A DNA stretch of 64,000 nucleotides from Bipolaris cookei (taxonomy: Eukaryota > Ascomycota > Dothideomycetes > Pleosporales > Pleosporaceae). The notes beneath the pieces were generated by a model. That model was not told the DNA's origin. It was given only the letters and a program-made list of their open reading frames with translations, and did not search any database. A program made the position numbers and the translations under genes. How positions within the stretch are numbered: position 1 is the stretch's first letter; each line of letters begins with the position of its first letter. The stretch covers positions 95,190-159,189 of the forward strand of contig NRSV01000013.1 of NCBI GenBank assembly GCA_002286855.1, in the 5' to 3' direction. This document shows, in pieces, positions 21,896-34,385 of the stretch.

Positions 21896-22984
21896 ATGTA
21901 AGTATCTCCTGCAGTTCTCACTAGTAAATTCTTTGTTTGGTTATGTCTCTTAATCGTCGGATCTCCGTTCATCCTTTGGTATCGTGGGTCAGCGGAAGGT
22001 TTCTCGGTTCCATACCCACGACCACCATCGCGACCAGTCGCGCAGTTTTTCGCTCATGGTGACTCGAAATGTCTACCAGAGGTATCGCCTGAGTTCATCC
22101 TAGCAGCAACAGTCAAGCGCGCAAAGTGTCGAAAGTATTCGCCCTTTGCCAGTGCGAGATCACGCATCGGAATTGTTACTGCGCATTTTGGTGAGGCCAA
22201 GGAGCGATACCAAATGGCGTTTCAAACACATCTGTTTCACTCTTTAGTCCATGGAACAGAAGTCAGGGTCATGTGCGACCCTATTGTCGACGACCTGTGG
22301 AACAAGCCAGCCTATATCTTGGACCTTCTCTTTCGTGAGATGATGAAGCCAGAGAAGGAACGCCTTGAATGGATGCAGTGGGTAGACCGTGATACTCTCA
22401 TTCTCGACCAATGCCGGCCCATCTCGAGCTTCCTTCCACCCGAGAAGGGACATTACGGTTCGTGGTGGCGTCGTGATGACGAACAAAAGGAGAAGCGACA
22501 GCTACAAGCAAACACGACACACTTACTTATAACCGAAGACTGGAACGGTCTCAATAATGGGGTATTTCTCCTTCGCGTAAACAGTTGGGCGATTGAGCTC
22601 TTCACCGCTATCCTTGCTTTCCGGCACTACAGACCCGAGGTCGACCTCCCGTTTACCGAGCAATCCGCCATGGAACAGGTTCTTCGTACAGAACAGTTTA
22701 GAAATCAAACAAGATATGTACCCCAGCATTAGTTTAATGCATACGAAGGGGGTGCAGCACAATTGTTTGAGGATAGAAAGGATGAGGAGGGGTTAAAGCA
22801 GTTCCAGGCCAGGAGAGGCGAGTACTTGGTGCATTTTGCGGGGCACAGTAGAAAGAATCAAGCGATACGAGACTGGAAGAACATGCTGGATCAGAGCGGA
22901 GACATCTGGGAGGAGAATGGGGTTCAGAGAGACGTGTCACAAGAGATTGAGGCCTTCTGGAAAGGTTTAGGTTACGGACGGTAG
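21896..22984 (+). pseudogene. GT34-family (galactosyl/mannosyl transferase) pseudogene
   Basis: One intronless frame of 363 codons (ATG at 21896 to TAG at 22982) with two internal stops. Codon 2 is TAA where CAA is likely. Codon 279 (22730-22732) is TAG where TGG is expected, in the conserved PQ-x-W-FNAY block. Otherwise it is well preserved: an N-terminal membrane anchor (FFVWLCLLIVGSPFILWY) typical of type II Golgi enzymes, AHFGEAKERY, WMQWVDRDTLI (the DxD sugar-nucleotide/metal motif) and ITEDWNGLNNGVFLLR. GT34 enzymes (Gma12, Mnn10/Mnn11) add alpha-linked galactose or mannose to Golgi glycans. Both stops fit CpA-to-TpA changes, so RIP spreading from the neighbouring repeats is a likely cause. 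Confidence 0.8.
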
Positions 22985-24916
22985 AGCTGGGTCCATGCGT
23001 TGCAATGTTGTATTTGATAGATACCAAGCGAACTTTTTTGTAATTTCCAAACCATGTTTTTGTTAGTCAACTGCACTAGTATGTAGATGCATCAAGCACG
23101 AAGATGTTGATAGGCGGGGGTTTTCTCCGTGAGCAGGAAGATGGTTCCAATTTGGTTTCAGGCACCAAAGTTTGCACACCTTCTGGAAGAATGGAAGGCC
23201 TACGATTGGTACAGATCTCTCCTCGCAGCTGCGCTACTGCAAGGCACTGGTGCCGACAAAGGGCCACGGTTGGCTCTTGAAATGGCAATTAATCTAGTAT
23301 CACGGCAATCTCCTCTCACGCGCAGGCCAAACGCGACTTGTGGCAAGCGTCGGGATAAGTATAGAAAAAAGGTAGCTTTACCGACGATGGATTGGAGGTG
23401 GTGTTAGCGCGGTGCATTGGAGGCCTAAGGGTTCTCGCTGCATACATGATATATGTTGAAAGCATGGGGACTGTGCTGGCGTAAGACGTGTGGATAGGGT
23501 AAGTAGTGCAGTGCAGTCATATGTACTCGGCTAGTATTTTCTTCCATTGTGCGTGTGGGAGCCGAGGATGTGGAGAGGAATGGTAGGCAATTTCAGTGGC
23601 AGTCGGTAGCCGCGGACGGCCATGTGGTAGACTTGTTTAGCGAGAAGCATGTGAGAATGAAGCGGAAGGGCGCAATATAAGTGGAACTGCGTTATTATCT
23701 GATGGCAACACGAGTCGTGGGCGATGTTCAGCATGGAGTCTGTCATGTTTTGGAGAGGGTGGTTGGGGTAGCAGTGCTCTGGCGCTCTGTTCATGCGATT
23801 TCACTAGCCCATACACAAGAGCTGTTCAGCTTGGTGGCGCCAGGCTAGTTCCGCTTACGGCGGCGGGCCGTCTTCTGGCGACAGATGGCAGTGCCGTCTG
23901 AACCGTGAATTCCTCGTCACAGCTAAACGCCGTCGCCAAAGCTTCCCCCAACGTCTGCCGCCAAGTCAAGAATGCACGCCACCAGATAAACACGGGGGTG
24001 GGATGACTTCACCCCATACATACATACTACAAGCCCGCATCCTCGACTGTTTTTGCACGCACCTGGGCCCTGCATTGCCTCTTCGAGGAACCACCGAGGC
24101 AGCGCCGCATGAACTACCGAAGAAGCACCACCACCAGCACCACCAGCATTGCACACTCGATCTTGTATTTGACTTTGTTCCTCGTGGATTATCCACTTAC
24201 TTTGTATTTAGGGTTAACCGCTCCCCCGCCAGCATCCGTGTTGGAGACCTCAGTTTTGGGTCGAGGCTGTCAGACGAGCGCCACTGTCGGTCCCATTGGT
24301 GCCAACGGTGAACATCCGCCTTGAACTCGGGCCCCTCGTGCAGATCATCCCAAGCACACATCTCTACCGAATTTGGCCCTTGCAACTCGTTCGGTGCTTT
24401 AGCACATGGCTTTTTGGGTCCGGGGGACTTCCATCTCTAAGCGATCCCTTGCCAACTGCATCCATCTCTTCGACTCAGGACACAGCGCCCACTCCCCCAG
24501 ACTTCGAGAGCGACAAGCCCACTCCGATACCCCAGAGCGACACTTCCCCAGGCAACTTCCGAGAGCACCCTGAAATCCATCTCCTGATCATCGCAGAGAA
24601 TCCCATGTCAACGAGTAGCGCTGATTGCATGCTGAGTCCATATACGGGGTCAAGAGATAGCGCACAACTTGCTGACCTAGCCCTTGGTCCACCACCCACG
24701 GCTGACGTTTCCAACACCTCGTGGCGTCTTTTGCCATCCAGTTCCTGATTTCACTACATCTGCAGTATACATACCATACATATCCACTCGTTCCTATCGA
24801 CCCAAGACGAGCGCCCAGAGCGATTTGCGCCGCGCGGCTAGCCCTACGCACTCCCCCGGCTCAGACTGCAGCGCCCGCGACAACTTCGGCGCTTTGGCGA
24901 CGCCATCTCGCACCCC
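22985..24916. other. Intergenic, no gene seen
   Basis: 1.9 kb with ORFs up to 150 codons but no motif or convincing intron structure. It is GC-richer from 23800 on. The last several hundred bases probably contain the promoter of the rhodopsin-domain gene; an additional 5' exon of that gene cannot be excluded. Confidence 0.4.
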
Positions 24917-26177
24917 ATGTCGCCAAACATTCTCCAGCCAGAGGCTGGAATATTCTATGGGATATGCTGGCTTGTCGTCATTGTACGCCTGATTTCGCGA
25001 AGACTGCATCTTGGATCATGGAGGTCTTTGCAACTCGACGACTATTTGATACTTGTTGCCATGGTTTGTCACCCGCGCTCCTGTGCTGAGCGGTTATAGA
25101 TGCTGAACCAAAACCAGGCCACGGATACGGTGCTCATTAGCATCATGTACCAAGTCACCAAAACTAGCAGCAACCTGATACCGCCTGGTGACGATATCTC
25201 GCAGTATACTCAAGCCGAGATCAACACTCGTATTTATGGCTCCAAGCTGGTCTTGGTAGTAGAACAGATGCAGATCCTCACAATCTGGCTCATCAAAGCC
25301 TGCCTCCTCATCATGTACAACCGCATGACTCTGGTCTTGCCGCAACACAAGATTGTTGTTGCCACTTCCATCTATGTTGCCGTGTCATTTGTTGTCATGG
25401 AGGTGTTATACCTTAGTGTGTGGTGCAGGCCGTTCAACCAGTATTGGGCAGTCCCTCCAAACTCAAGTAAGCACATTGCAGACATTCTGTTGTATGGTGC
25501 TTATTATTGCAGAACAATGCTCGGCTGCAACGAACCACCTCATCACGAATGCCGTCTTCAATATTTCCAGCGATTTGATCATAATCAGCATACCCATGCC
25601 GCTTCTGTTCAAAGTGCGCTTGCCAAAGAAGAACAAGATCATCTTAGGCCTAATCTTTTGCATTGGAACTTTTACCATTGTCGCTGCTGCCCTCAACAAG
25701 TACTACTCTTTCACACATCCTTTTGGGAATGAGTGGACAATCTGGTACTTGCGAGAGTCGTACACTGCCATTCTCTGTGCAAACCTTCCACTGACCTACC
25801 CACTCATCCAACGCGTCTTCGGCCTTCGCAACTGGAGCTCCAACACGTACGATTCCTCGAATGCTTATGGTCGCTCCACCATCCAGCCACAGCCGTCGTC
25901 GATACGCCGTCCCGATGCGTCTTGGTCTGAATCAACACCACAACAGATACCTCGAGCGTTCAGGGATGTTTTCCGGAAGACAGAGAGCCAAGAGGACATA
26001 AATGGTGGCCTGGGAAAGCAAAAAGAGGAACGCGACCCGGAGTTCATCACAAGCGCCATTGAGATGGAAGACGCGCAGTCGCATCGGGCATCCAGCGTGA
26101 GCGGCCCTGAGAGCTGGCGGACCTCTCGCAGCATGGAGGACAGAAATAAAAGCCCGGAGATATTTCACCCTGTTTAA
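24917..26177 (+). CDS. Fungal rhodopsin-like seven-TM membrane protein (PTH11-related superfamily)
   Basis: Three exons: 24917-25063, 25118-25466, 25513-26177 (386 aa; introns 54 and 46 bp). Seven probable membrane helices. Hallmarks of the fungal rhodopsin-domain family are RLISRR…LQLDDYLILVAM after TM1, Lys/Arg-poor TM segments with WLIKACLLIMYNRM, SVWCRPFNQYW before TM5, and NAVFNISSDLIIISIPMPLLFK. A hydrophilic C-terminal tail of about 110 residues, rich in Ser and Glu, lies in the cytoplasm. Members are common in plant-associated ascomycetes; PTH11 itself is a surface-sensing GPCR-like protein, but this one lacks the CFEM domain and its ligand is unknown. The start is the first Met before TM1; a further upstream exon is possible. 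Confidence 0.8.
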
Positions 26178-26531
26178 ATGATGCCATGAAATTTATTAAC
26201 AAAAATTATTCTCATTCGCATTCTCTCTTTGCCAAGTTTCGTGTTGACCTCAATTGCAGCATGGCCGCGAACAAGCCAAGAACTCCCGGCTTCCTTGGAA
26301 GATTAGAGATCTTCCTGGCCTGTTGCTTAGTGGTATCGTGTCTCCGTCATTGCTTCGTGCTTGTCCTTAGAGCACCATGATGGACGTGCCTGATGGGGAA
26401 CCCTAGCCATCACGGTACACAGGTACTCACGCGATACATGAGCTCGGAGAGCTCTTTGATAATTTATAGAGCCTCTCCCCTGACAGCATTGCCCTTTATT
26501 TGGTTGCCAGAAACCTATAGGTCACACCACC

Positions 26532-28299
26532 ATGCACATCCACGACGTTCTAATTATCGGCGCTGGCCCCGCTGGCCTAGCGGCTGCAGCACGTCTCCGT
26601 GAACACACACCATCAGCAACCTTTACCGATGATGAACATCAAAGATACCACTGGATCAAGAAGCACGGTCGAAAGATGAACATCAAGAACTATCGGAAGA
26701 ACAAGGACTCGTTGCCAACGCCGCCTTCAACCCCATCCAACTCGGATTGTGGATGCGAGCATCAAGAATCGTCAGAAGAAGCAATAGACATGCTAGTTCT
26801 CGATGCCGATGGAGTAGACTGGATGTCCAAGTGGAAGCGACTCTTCAAAACATTCCACATCGACTACCTTCGCAGCCCAATGTTCTTCCACGTCGATCCC
26901 GCTGACCGAGATGGGTTGCTCGCATACACGTACGAACAAGAAAGGGACAAGGACCTTATGGCTCTCCCAAACATCGCGGGCAAAGAAGTCAGCAAGCACA
27001 AGAAAAAGAAGAAACTAAGGCAAGGAAGGTTTCTCGGTGGAACACCCGACGTGGACGAGAGAGATCGAAAAGACTACTTTACCCCAAAGACGGACTTGTT
27101 CCATGCACACTGCAACGAGGTGGCGCGGCGGTATCGCCTTGGCAGTGATATGATCCGTCAAGAAAGCGTGACAGATATCGAATACGACGAGATAGCAAAG
27201 TTCGCAGATGCCGAGCACGATAGCGTTATATCGGATGACGGCTCAGAAGACGACCGGAAGATATTCCGCGTGGCAACTGACAAAGGCATCCGCTTCGCAC
27301 ATGTAGTCATCCTTGCCATTGGTCCTGGGAACGCCCCATCGCTACCACCTGTGCCCGGCTTACCCAGTGAACGCTTGCACGAAGGCTTCTCGCACGCCAT
27401 GCAGATCAAGCAGTTCCCAGCGCCACACGTCGTCGCCAAGATAAAGGCTCGGCAAAACACCAATCTGCTTATCATTGGAGGCGGCCTAACGAGCATCCAG
27501 CTAGCCGATCTCGCCCTCAAGCGTGGTGTAAATGAAGTTTGGATGCTGATGCGTGGACCGCTCAAGGTAAAGTATTTTGACATGGACCTGGATTGGGTCG
27601 GCAAATTCCGGAACTTCAACCAAGCTGCATTTTGGACTGCGGATACAGACGAAGGTACGCATCCGATACCACATTGTGTGAGAGTTGCGAGGCTAACACG
27701 CTTCTTTTCTTTTCCTAGAGCGATGGGAAATGATAATGACTGCCCGAAACGGCGGCAGCATGACACCTCGGTACCGTCGGATTCTCGACACGCACATTGC
27801 TAATGGTAAGATTGCTCTACATACGCACACAACGCTCACATCAGTATCTTGGGACCCTTGTTTCAAGACTTGGTCGTGCGAGACGTCGTCGTCGCAAGTC
27901 AGTCTCCCACCCGTTGATTATATTGTGTTTGCCACGGGCATCCAGTCAGATATCCGCACCATACCTTTTCTGCAGACGATCCAGAGACAGCATCCGATCA
28001 AGTACGTGGGCGGCCTGCCGTGTCTGAACGAGGACATGATGTGGAACGATGACGTACCGCTGTTTGTTACGGGGCGACTTGCGGGACTAAGACTTGGGCC
28101 CGGAGCGCCAAATCTGGTTGGGGCCCGAATTGGCGCAGAGAGGATCGCGTGGAATGTGGAAGATGTTTTGAAGGGGTTGAACAGGTCGCGACGTGACGTG
28201 CGTGACCAAAGCGATAGGGAGGATGGGAATGAAGATATGGAGTCGTATGCTGCGGCTAGGGATAATCGGTTTGGTAGTTTAGTTGAGATGGATGAGTGA
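26532..28299 (+). CDS. FAD/NAD(P)-binding oxidoreductase, flavin monooxygenase-like (OSGIN-like)
   Basis: Two exons, 26532-27654 and 27719-28299 (567 aa; 64-bp intron, GTACGC…CCTAG). The N-terminus IIGAGPAGLAAAARL is the FAD-binding GxGxxG. A second dinucleotide site LLIIGGGLTSIQLADLAL lies near residue 315. FATGIQSD near residue 450 is the ATG motif of FAD-dependent monooxygenases, and the end GAPNLVGARIGAERIA resembles the C-terminus of OSGIN-type and ornithine-monooxygenase-like proteins. Residues 60-90 hold an acidic, low-complexity insertion; a Lys-rich stretch near 155-165 is also lineage-specific. The substrate cannot be told from sequence. Probably cytosolic. Confidence 0.85.
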
Positions 28300-28697
28300 T
28301 ACGTGGGCTTTTGTTAGTCGTAGTTGCACTGCGTAGTTTCCAGCTCGAAATGCGCTCTGTATGAATTGCATTCCAGCATTGCAAATGAGAAGAGATTTTA
28401 TGTTGAACCATTTGGGTAACACTGATGCTTCTGGAAACCTCCCCAATAGAGAAACCACTGCGATAACGCAATTATCGCGCCTCGGGAAATATCGCTTTGG
28501 TATTGCCGCCGCTGCGTCATCCGAATCCCGTCGACTCGGCTAAGTGCAAGGCCAATCGGTTGGCCGGATTACATCCCTTGGCCTTGCATTTTCTTCCTAA
28601 CCCGCAAACCATCACTCGCGCATCATCTAATTAGACAAGAAAACCAAGAAAAACGCCCCAAAAACACTCCCCACCACACAAATGGTTTCCGGCGGCA

Positions 28698-29899
28698 ATG
28701 CAGGTGTCCCCTCCTACTAGCTTGCAACACGCGTCAGGCAAGGCTGATTTAAACTAACTTCGCTCGACCAGGACGACAATATACCAGCGGTAGTTTCGCT
28801 CACAGCCGGTGGTGTTGCTGGCGGTGTGGAAGGCTTTCTCTCGGTAATAATAACCCAAATGCATAAACTCCGAATTCCTCGTGACTTACATTATTTGCTC
28901 TCTTTTTTCGTTCTTGTAGTATCCGCTCGAATTCGCAAAGACAAGAGTGCAGTTGAGGGCTGAGAAGGGGGTGCCGACGCCTAGGAACCCGTTTTTGGTG
29001 ATTACGCAGATATATCGGCAGGAGGGTATCCGGGCGCTGTACAAGGGGTGTGGAGCGCTGGTGTTTGTAAGTGTTGTGTCTTTCGTTTTTTATTGACTGA
29101 TACATCGAGTATGATGCAATTGCTGGTTTTGTTTAACCACATGTCTTCGTCCTATACGCACGACAAGGCGTATGTTGTTCCAACTCCCAGCACACAACAC
29201 CCTGCATACGTATCACCAAGACCAACATAACCCCAGGGTTCCGTCGGAAAAGATGGCGTCCGCTTCCTCTTCTTCGACCAAATCAAAGCATCCTTTGCTG
29301 ACCCGGAGACCGGTAATCTTTCTCCCGTGCGCAACCTCCTCGCCGGTATGGCAGCCGGAGTCGTCGCATCCATAACCGCAGTGACACCTACGGAGCGCAT
29401 CAAAACTGCCCTCATAGACGACGCCAGGACGGAAAAGCGGTTCCGCTCCGGTTTGCATGCTACCACTACCATCTGGAAAGAGCACGGAATTCTAGGTCTC
29501 TACCGCGGATTCGCCGGTACCACGCTCAAACAGGCATCCGCCACGGCGTTCCGATTGGGGACATATAATATCCTCAAAGACTACGAGAAGAAACGAAATA
29601 TCAAGCAAAACACTGCAGTCAACTTTGCAAACGGATCCGTAGCTGGTGTTGTGACTACGCTTTCCACACAACCATTTGACGTCATCAAGACGCGGTCGCA
29701 GAGCGCAAGGGGAACGAGTACCGCCGAAGCCATCAAGAGCGTTTTACTCGACTATGGCGTTCGCGGATTCTGGAAGGGCACGACAATGAGGCTGGGCCGT
29801 ACTGTATTTAGCGGCGGAATATTATTCACGAGCTACGAAGCTGCTGTCAAGATTATTCTGCCCTTGTATCCCGGCGCGAGACAGGCCCAGACCGCATAA
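28698..29899 (+). CDS. Mitochondrial carrier, tricarboxylate/citrate type
   Basis: Exons 28698-28703, 28772-28843, 28920-29066, 29237-29899 (295 aa). Three carrier repeats with P-x-[DE]-x-x-[KR] signatures: YPLEFAKTR, TPTERIKTAL and QPFDVIKTR. The second repeat (AVTPTERIKTALIDD) is characteristic of the tricarboxylate carrier (CTP1/SLC25A1) group, which exchanges citrate and malate across the inner mitochondrial membrane. The first exon is uncertain. ATG-CAG at 28698 gives the correct phase with a GTGTCC donor; an ATG at 28682 would need the poor donor GTCCCC at 28706. The third intron is 170 bp, long for this region. It converges with the hydantoinase gene, 82 bp between stops. Confidence 0.88.
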
Positions 29900-29981
29900 T
29901 CCCTACGTACCTAATCTACTTAGACAAAGATAAAATAGAGTCTTTACCTTTACAGCCTAATACTCACAGGAACTATTCTAG

Positions 29982-32900
29982 CTACGCCCTCCCACCATAC
30001 TCATCAATAACACTAACAGGCTTAACAAACCTGCCTAACGGCTTATACTCCAAATGCCCCAATCCAAACGCCTTGGGCCCCCCAATCTCAATTCCCCGCT
30101 CACTCGTCCACCGCTCACTCGCCGTAACCCCAATTACGGAAACAAGCAACCCATACCGATACTCGGGCGTCCCAATTGCCTCGCCATTCTGCGCATCAAT
30201 TACAGCAATAAGATCCGGCACAATTGCAAGCACATCCTCGTTCTTTTCTTCCCCCGATGCGCGGTCCCCCTCCTCAGGGACCCGCAGCGCAGCAATATTT
30301 TCGTTCTTGAAGGGAATCTTGATGCGTCCGGTGAAGTCGACGGTAGTGCTTTGAATAACAACCTCACCATACACATGCCCCATGTGCAATTTCCGCTCTA
30401 CACCCACGATCTTGCCCTTGAACAACACGCGCCCTGTCTCAGCGCCGCCAATAGCATCGATGATGCTTTCCGCGACGGTATCGATGCGATTTTGCTTTCG
30501 TGCGCGCGCAACTTCACGGCCTATACGCCACGAAAGCGACACCGTATGCTCAACCGCCCAGCGCCTCGTTTCCGCACCGGTAACAGGCGCATCGGCGGTT
30601 CCGACCGAACTCCCCATCTGGCTGAGGGCTGCGCGAATCACCTGTTCGACTTTGAGGTCGCTGGCAGCGGTGGGCATGTAGAGCGTGTTTCCGTTTCCGT
30701 CGGCGACGGCGACGGGAGCGAAGACGATGGGGCGCTCGCCGAAGACAACGGGGGTGGTTTGCCATTTTGTGGGGTAGGCGCGGCCCATCCAGTCGCCGTC
30801 GATGCAGGGGACGTTCATGTTGGAGGAGGCGCCGAGGACGAGGCCTTGGAGGCCGTTTGAGCCGCCGATTTCGAGGGGGATGATGTGCGTGGCGTATTTG
30901 CCGGCGCTGAGGCTGTAGAGTGTGTTTTGGGCGTCCATCATTCTGGGATGTTTGTTAGTTTTTGTCTTTCTTGCTTTGACGTGGGGGTGGGGAGTGGTGG
31001 GACTTAACTCGTCTGCTTGGAGCTTTTCGATGCCAACAGTTGGACTACCAGCTCCGCCTCCGCTGCCTACGAGAGCATCGTCTGTTAGGTCGTCGGGGTT
31101 GACGACGCGGACAGTGTGGCCTGATCGAAGTATTCCTCGGACTCGAAGCATAGTTGAGTAGGGGGATCCGCCGCCACCGGTACCCAGGATGTAGCATCCG
31201 ATTGTGATCCATACGAGATCCGTTTCTGAAATCCACCACTCGCGGTTCTTGACGTCGGGCTTGTATGTGTCAATATCGACTTCCATCTCAGCATCGGCTT
31301 CGTCTGTGTTTTCTTCAGTTGAAGGCGCAGCGATGACAGCGCCAGTATTTTTCAGACCGGTTTCTAACTCTTCTCCGTCTTTAGTCACATCCAAATCTGC
31401 AAAGTCGCCTGCACGAGAAAAGTCAAAATCTCCAGCGGCTCGCACCATGAAGCGGGTCTTGTTAGCCACATACTGTAGGGGTAGATCTTCCACTTCTACA
31501 ATTGCCACAGTATCCGCTGAGCCGCCTGCTTCAATGGTCTTTTGCTTAGCTTCAGTACATATCTCATCCAAAAGCTCCTTTTGTGACTGCTTTTCAGTCG
31601 ACTTGACGGTGTCAATAACGGCACTGACGCGCGCCATTGCAGCACCAATTGCATTGGCTACGCCAGACCACCGAGGCTTGATCACCCTGCTTGCGCCTTT
31701 GAGCTCGTCGGGTGCGATGACTGCGCCGCCGCCTACTAGAAGAACAGGAAGGTCCTCCGGCGACGTCTTCATCGTATCAATGATACTCTCAAGCATGCGC
31801 TTTGTCTCCATCTTGAACGCCTGTACATCCTCCTCCTGAAGCTTCCCTCGCACTTTTTCCGGCTCGCCAATAGCAACGTCAGACGATGCCGCAACAATGT
31901 AATCAGTCGCCGTTGCAACACTACCCCCAAACACGAGTGCCTTCTCTGGTAGCTTGTAGCCCACAGATTCCGGCCCAACCTGCATCTTCCCCTCGACTCT
32001 CCGCACCAGACTGCCGCCACCGAGGCCGATACTCTTGACATCAGGATACGAAAAGTTCATTCGCACGCCCGATAGCTCAGAGTATGCGGCTTGCTGTCTG
32101 GGGAAACCGTTGGAAAGTAGCAAACCCACGTCTGTAGTGGTGCCGCCAACATCAACGACCATCATCGCTTCTCCTTTTTCTTGCTTTCCCATTAGAAACG
32201 CCGCTCCGCGCATGCTGTTTGTCGGGCCAGACGAAAACGTGCGGATGGGGAGTTGACTTGCTGCTTTACCACTGAGTATCGTGCCATCATTCTGCGTGAT
32301 GAATACAGGGCAGTTGAGTCCCAGTTTCTTGACTGGCGTCTGAAACGACGCGATTGTCTTTCTCGCAAAACTCAGAATCGAAGCATTCAGTATTGCGGCG
32401 TTTTCGCGCTCCAAAAACCCGAGGTTGGCTACCGTCTTGCTCAGCACAATGTCGACGTCGTTGCCGAGTTCGTGTTTAATGATTTCGGAGGCGCGCTCTT
32501 CTTGCTTGTCGATTGTGTCGATGGGACTGAAGACGCCGTTTACGACTATGCTTTTGATTCCTTTTTCTTTGATGATGCGGCATTGCTTGATGATTTCATC
32601 CTCTTTGATGTCTGAGATAAGGCTGCCATCGACCTCCAGTCCGCCCTTGAGGAGTGCGTAGTGTCCGAGGATAATGTTGCGCAGGGAGGCGGGCCAGTCA
32701 ACACAGGGTGGTGCGTGCTTGCTGAATGGGCCGCAAAGACGGATTACAGCAACGCGGGAGAGGCGTGTTCGATCTCGAGTCACGACTGCGTTTACGAAGT
32801 GCGTTGTTCCTATTGTCACGCTGGCCACGGATGCTGGATCCACGGACGCGGATTTGAACATTGTCGTGATGGCATTGGCGATTCCATGGCTGGGATCCGT

Positions 32901-33238
32901 TGTCGTTGGGGCCTTGTGCCTGAGGTCATTTGTGAGCTCTCATGTTATTTGGCATAGAATGAGTTGGCTGCCCTGACTCAAGTACGTATACTGAAGTCAG
33001 TGCAAAGTGGCAGGATGCCAAGCGAGTTATTTTTGTGAGCGTAACAAAGGAGGAGAAATATTACCAAGCAACAATCCCGCGATCCTCATTATTGGACTTG
33101 GTAGGATCAATGATAACTCCATCTGTATTCGTACTACAAAGCAATCGTCAGTTTTGCGATGCAGCTACATTCTCTGCGAAGCCGCGTAGCTCACCCGCCA
33201 ACGTCAACACCAATTCGCAGATTCTTCATCGCAGCCAT
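29982..33238 (-). CDS. Hydantoinase/oxoprolinase-DUF917 bifunctional protein
   Basis: Exons 33238-33195, 33133-33065, 32919-31009, 30942-29982 (994 aa). The first two short exons supply the actin-like ATPase start RIGVDVGGTNTDGVIIDP. Later come TIGTTHFVNAV, SSGPTNSMRGAAFL, MVVDVGGTTTDVG (second phosphate loop) and SIGLGGGSLV, as in HyuA/5-oxoprolinase ATP-dependent amidohydrolases. From about residue 560 follows a DUF917 domain (GTGGGGSPY, VGSGGGAGSPTVG, NVPCIDGDWMGRAYP), a family that includes S-methyl thiohydantoin desulfurase. Such proteins hydrolyse cyclic amides (hydantoins, oxoproline-like compounds) with ATP. The gene diverges from an NCS1 permease, whose family includes the hydantoin transporter Mhp1, so joint uptake and hydrolysis of a cyclic ureide is likely (inference). 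Confidence 0.9.
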
Positions 33239-33342
33239 GGCAACTGCAAGACTCGTTTTTGGAGAAAAGCGGCAAAAATTCGAATGTTGTAAAAACCACA
33301 ATGGATGCCGTCAAATCACTTCATTTCTGACGTGACACTGCT

Positions 33343-33360
33343 CACATCTGATAAGATGTG
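33343..33360. promoter_or_regulatory. GATA box inside a 7-bp dyad
   Basis: CACATCT-GATA-AGATGTG: perfect 7-bp arms around GATA, about 110 bp upstream of the hydantoinase start. The TGATAA at 33349-33354 fits HGATAR, the site of AreA/NIT2 nitrogen regulators. Two further HGATAR sites lie at 34198-34203 (AGATAA) and 34231-34236 (TGATAA), near the permease start. Confidence 0.45.
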
Positions 33361-34166
33361 GATTCGTGTTGGCGGGGCAGACCAACCCTGGCCACATAGC
33401 CCCGAAGTCGCACCTTGATTCTGTTCGATTGCACAAAAAGGTCGCCTTTCTGCCGTCCCACCCTCGTACATCTCCAATTTACCTCTCCACTCTCCAACCA
33501 TCTCCAAATTGACAATGGATAGAATCAGTTCTAGGTACTCGCCATCATTGCACACAGCCAACCTCCTCTGTCGCTGCTCTGTATCCAAACGGCCATTTGC
33601 CAAAGTATGGTGTGTGCTCCTCCAACCCCACTTGCCGATCTTTTACTACATATACATCGCTCGGATAAGAGGAACCCCTCCTTTCCTCAAATACCCAATA
33701 CCATGTGCACTCCGCAAGCGATTATTAGCTTATCTCTGCTCCTTCCCCCCCTCCCTCCCAGTCTTGCCTTTTTCTGGGGACAACGGGCATGGATGCGATA
33801 TTAATATGGTTTTTGAGGATTCGGATACCCCTTGGCCATTGGTTACATGGTAGAGTGGTATCCAGATACTCGTGAATCGTGCAATTGATCAACGCGCAGT
33901 CAAGCCATTACTATTACAAACTTGCAAACGTTCTTCTATTGCATCCAGCGTATGCTACATACTCATCAGCTCTCGAATCACGCAAATATCATATAATACG
34001 AAAAACAAGCTTTCCATTAGTCCTCAACCCACACTCTTGACAGCTAGCCATTCCCACACAATCGCGCTAATTGCCACGGTACCCGCTGCCCAACCTCTGT
34101 CTAGATAGTGCTCCCCCCATCCCCTCTCATCCCCGCTGGAGTACGTACGGGGCGCCACTGCACAAG

Positions 34167-34184
34167 GGGCTCGGCGCCGAGCCC
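34167..34184. promoter_or_regulatory. Perfect 18-bp palindrome in the hydantoinase/NCS1 promoter
   Basis: GGGCTCGGCGCCGAGCCC, about 200 bp upstream of the permease start, contains TCGG-N2-CCGA, a CGG/CCG pair of the kind bound by zinc-cluster dimers. The chance of a perfect 18-bp palindrome at a given place is low, but no regulator is encoded nearby. Confidence 0.45.
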
Positions 34185-34385
34185 TCTCAGTCCCGCAAGA
34201 TAAACACCCTATATCTTTCATTCTTGTCTTTGATAAAAGACATACGGTCCGCCTTTCCCTCTCCACTTTTACCTCCCCACTCATTCCCCTCCTTCTCCCC
34301 AACCGTCGTATCCATCTATTCACTCTCCCATCTACCCACCCACTCGATGTTCAAATAGTTGAATGTGAAAAAAAAAGTGAAAACA

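Larger units (their letters stand above)
33239..34385. other. Divergent intergenic region, hydantoinase and NCS1 permease
   Basis: 1.15 kb without a supported gene, serving as the promoter of both flanking genes. It contains three HGATAR sites and the 18-bp palindrome listed separately, plus pyrimidine-rich tracts before the permease start. Small ORFs here show no motif. Confidence 0.55.

Noticed and set aside
24296..24748. Possible gene of 150 codons upstream of the rhodopsin-domain gene
   Set aside because: Low-complexity Ser/Pro-rich translation, no recognised domain, no clear link to the next gene.
32861..33238. Start of the hydantoinase protein at Met 32861
   Set aside because: It would remove the first ATPase motif (GVDVGGTNTDG). 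Two short upstream exons restore it with proper splice sites and phase.
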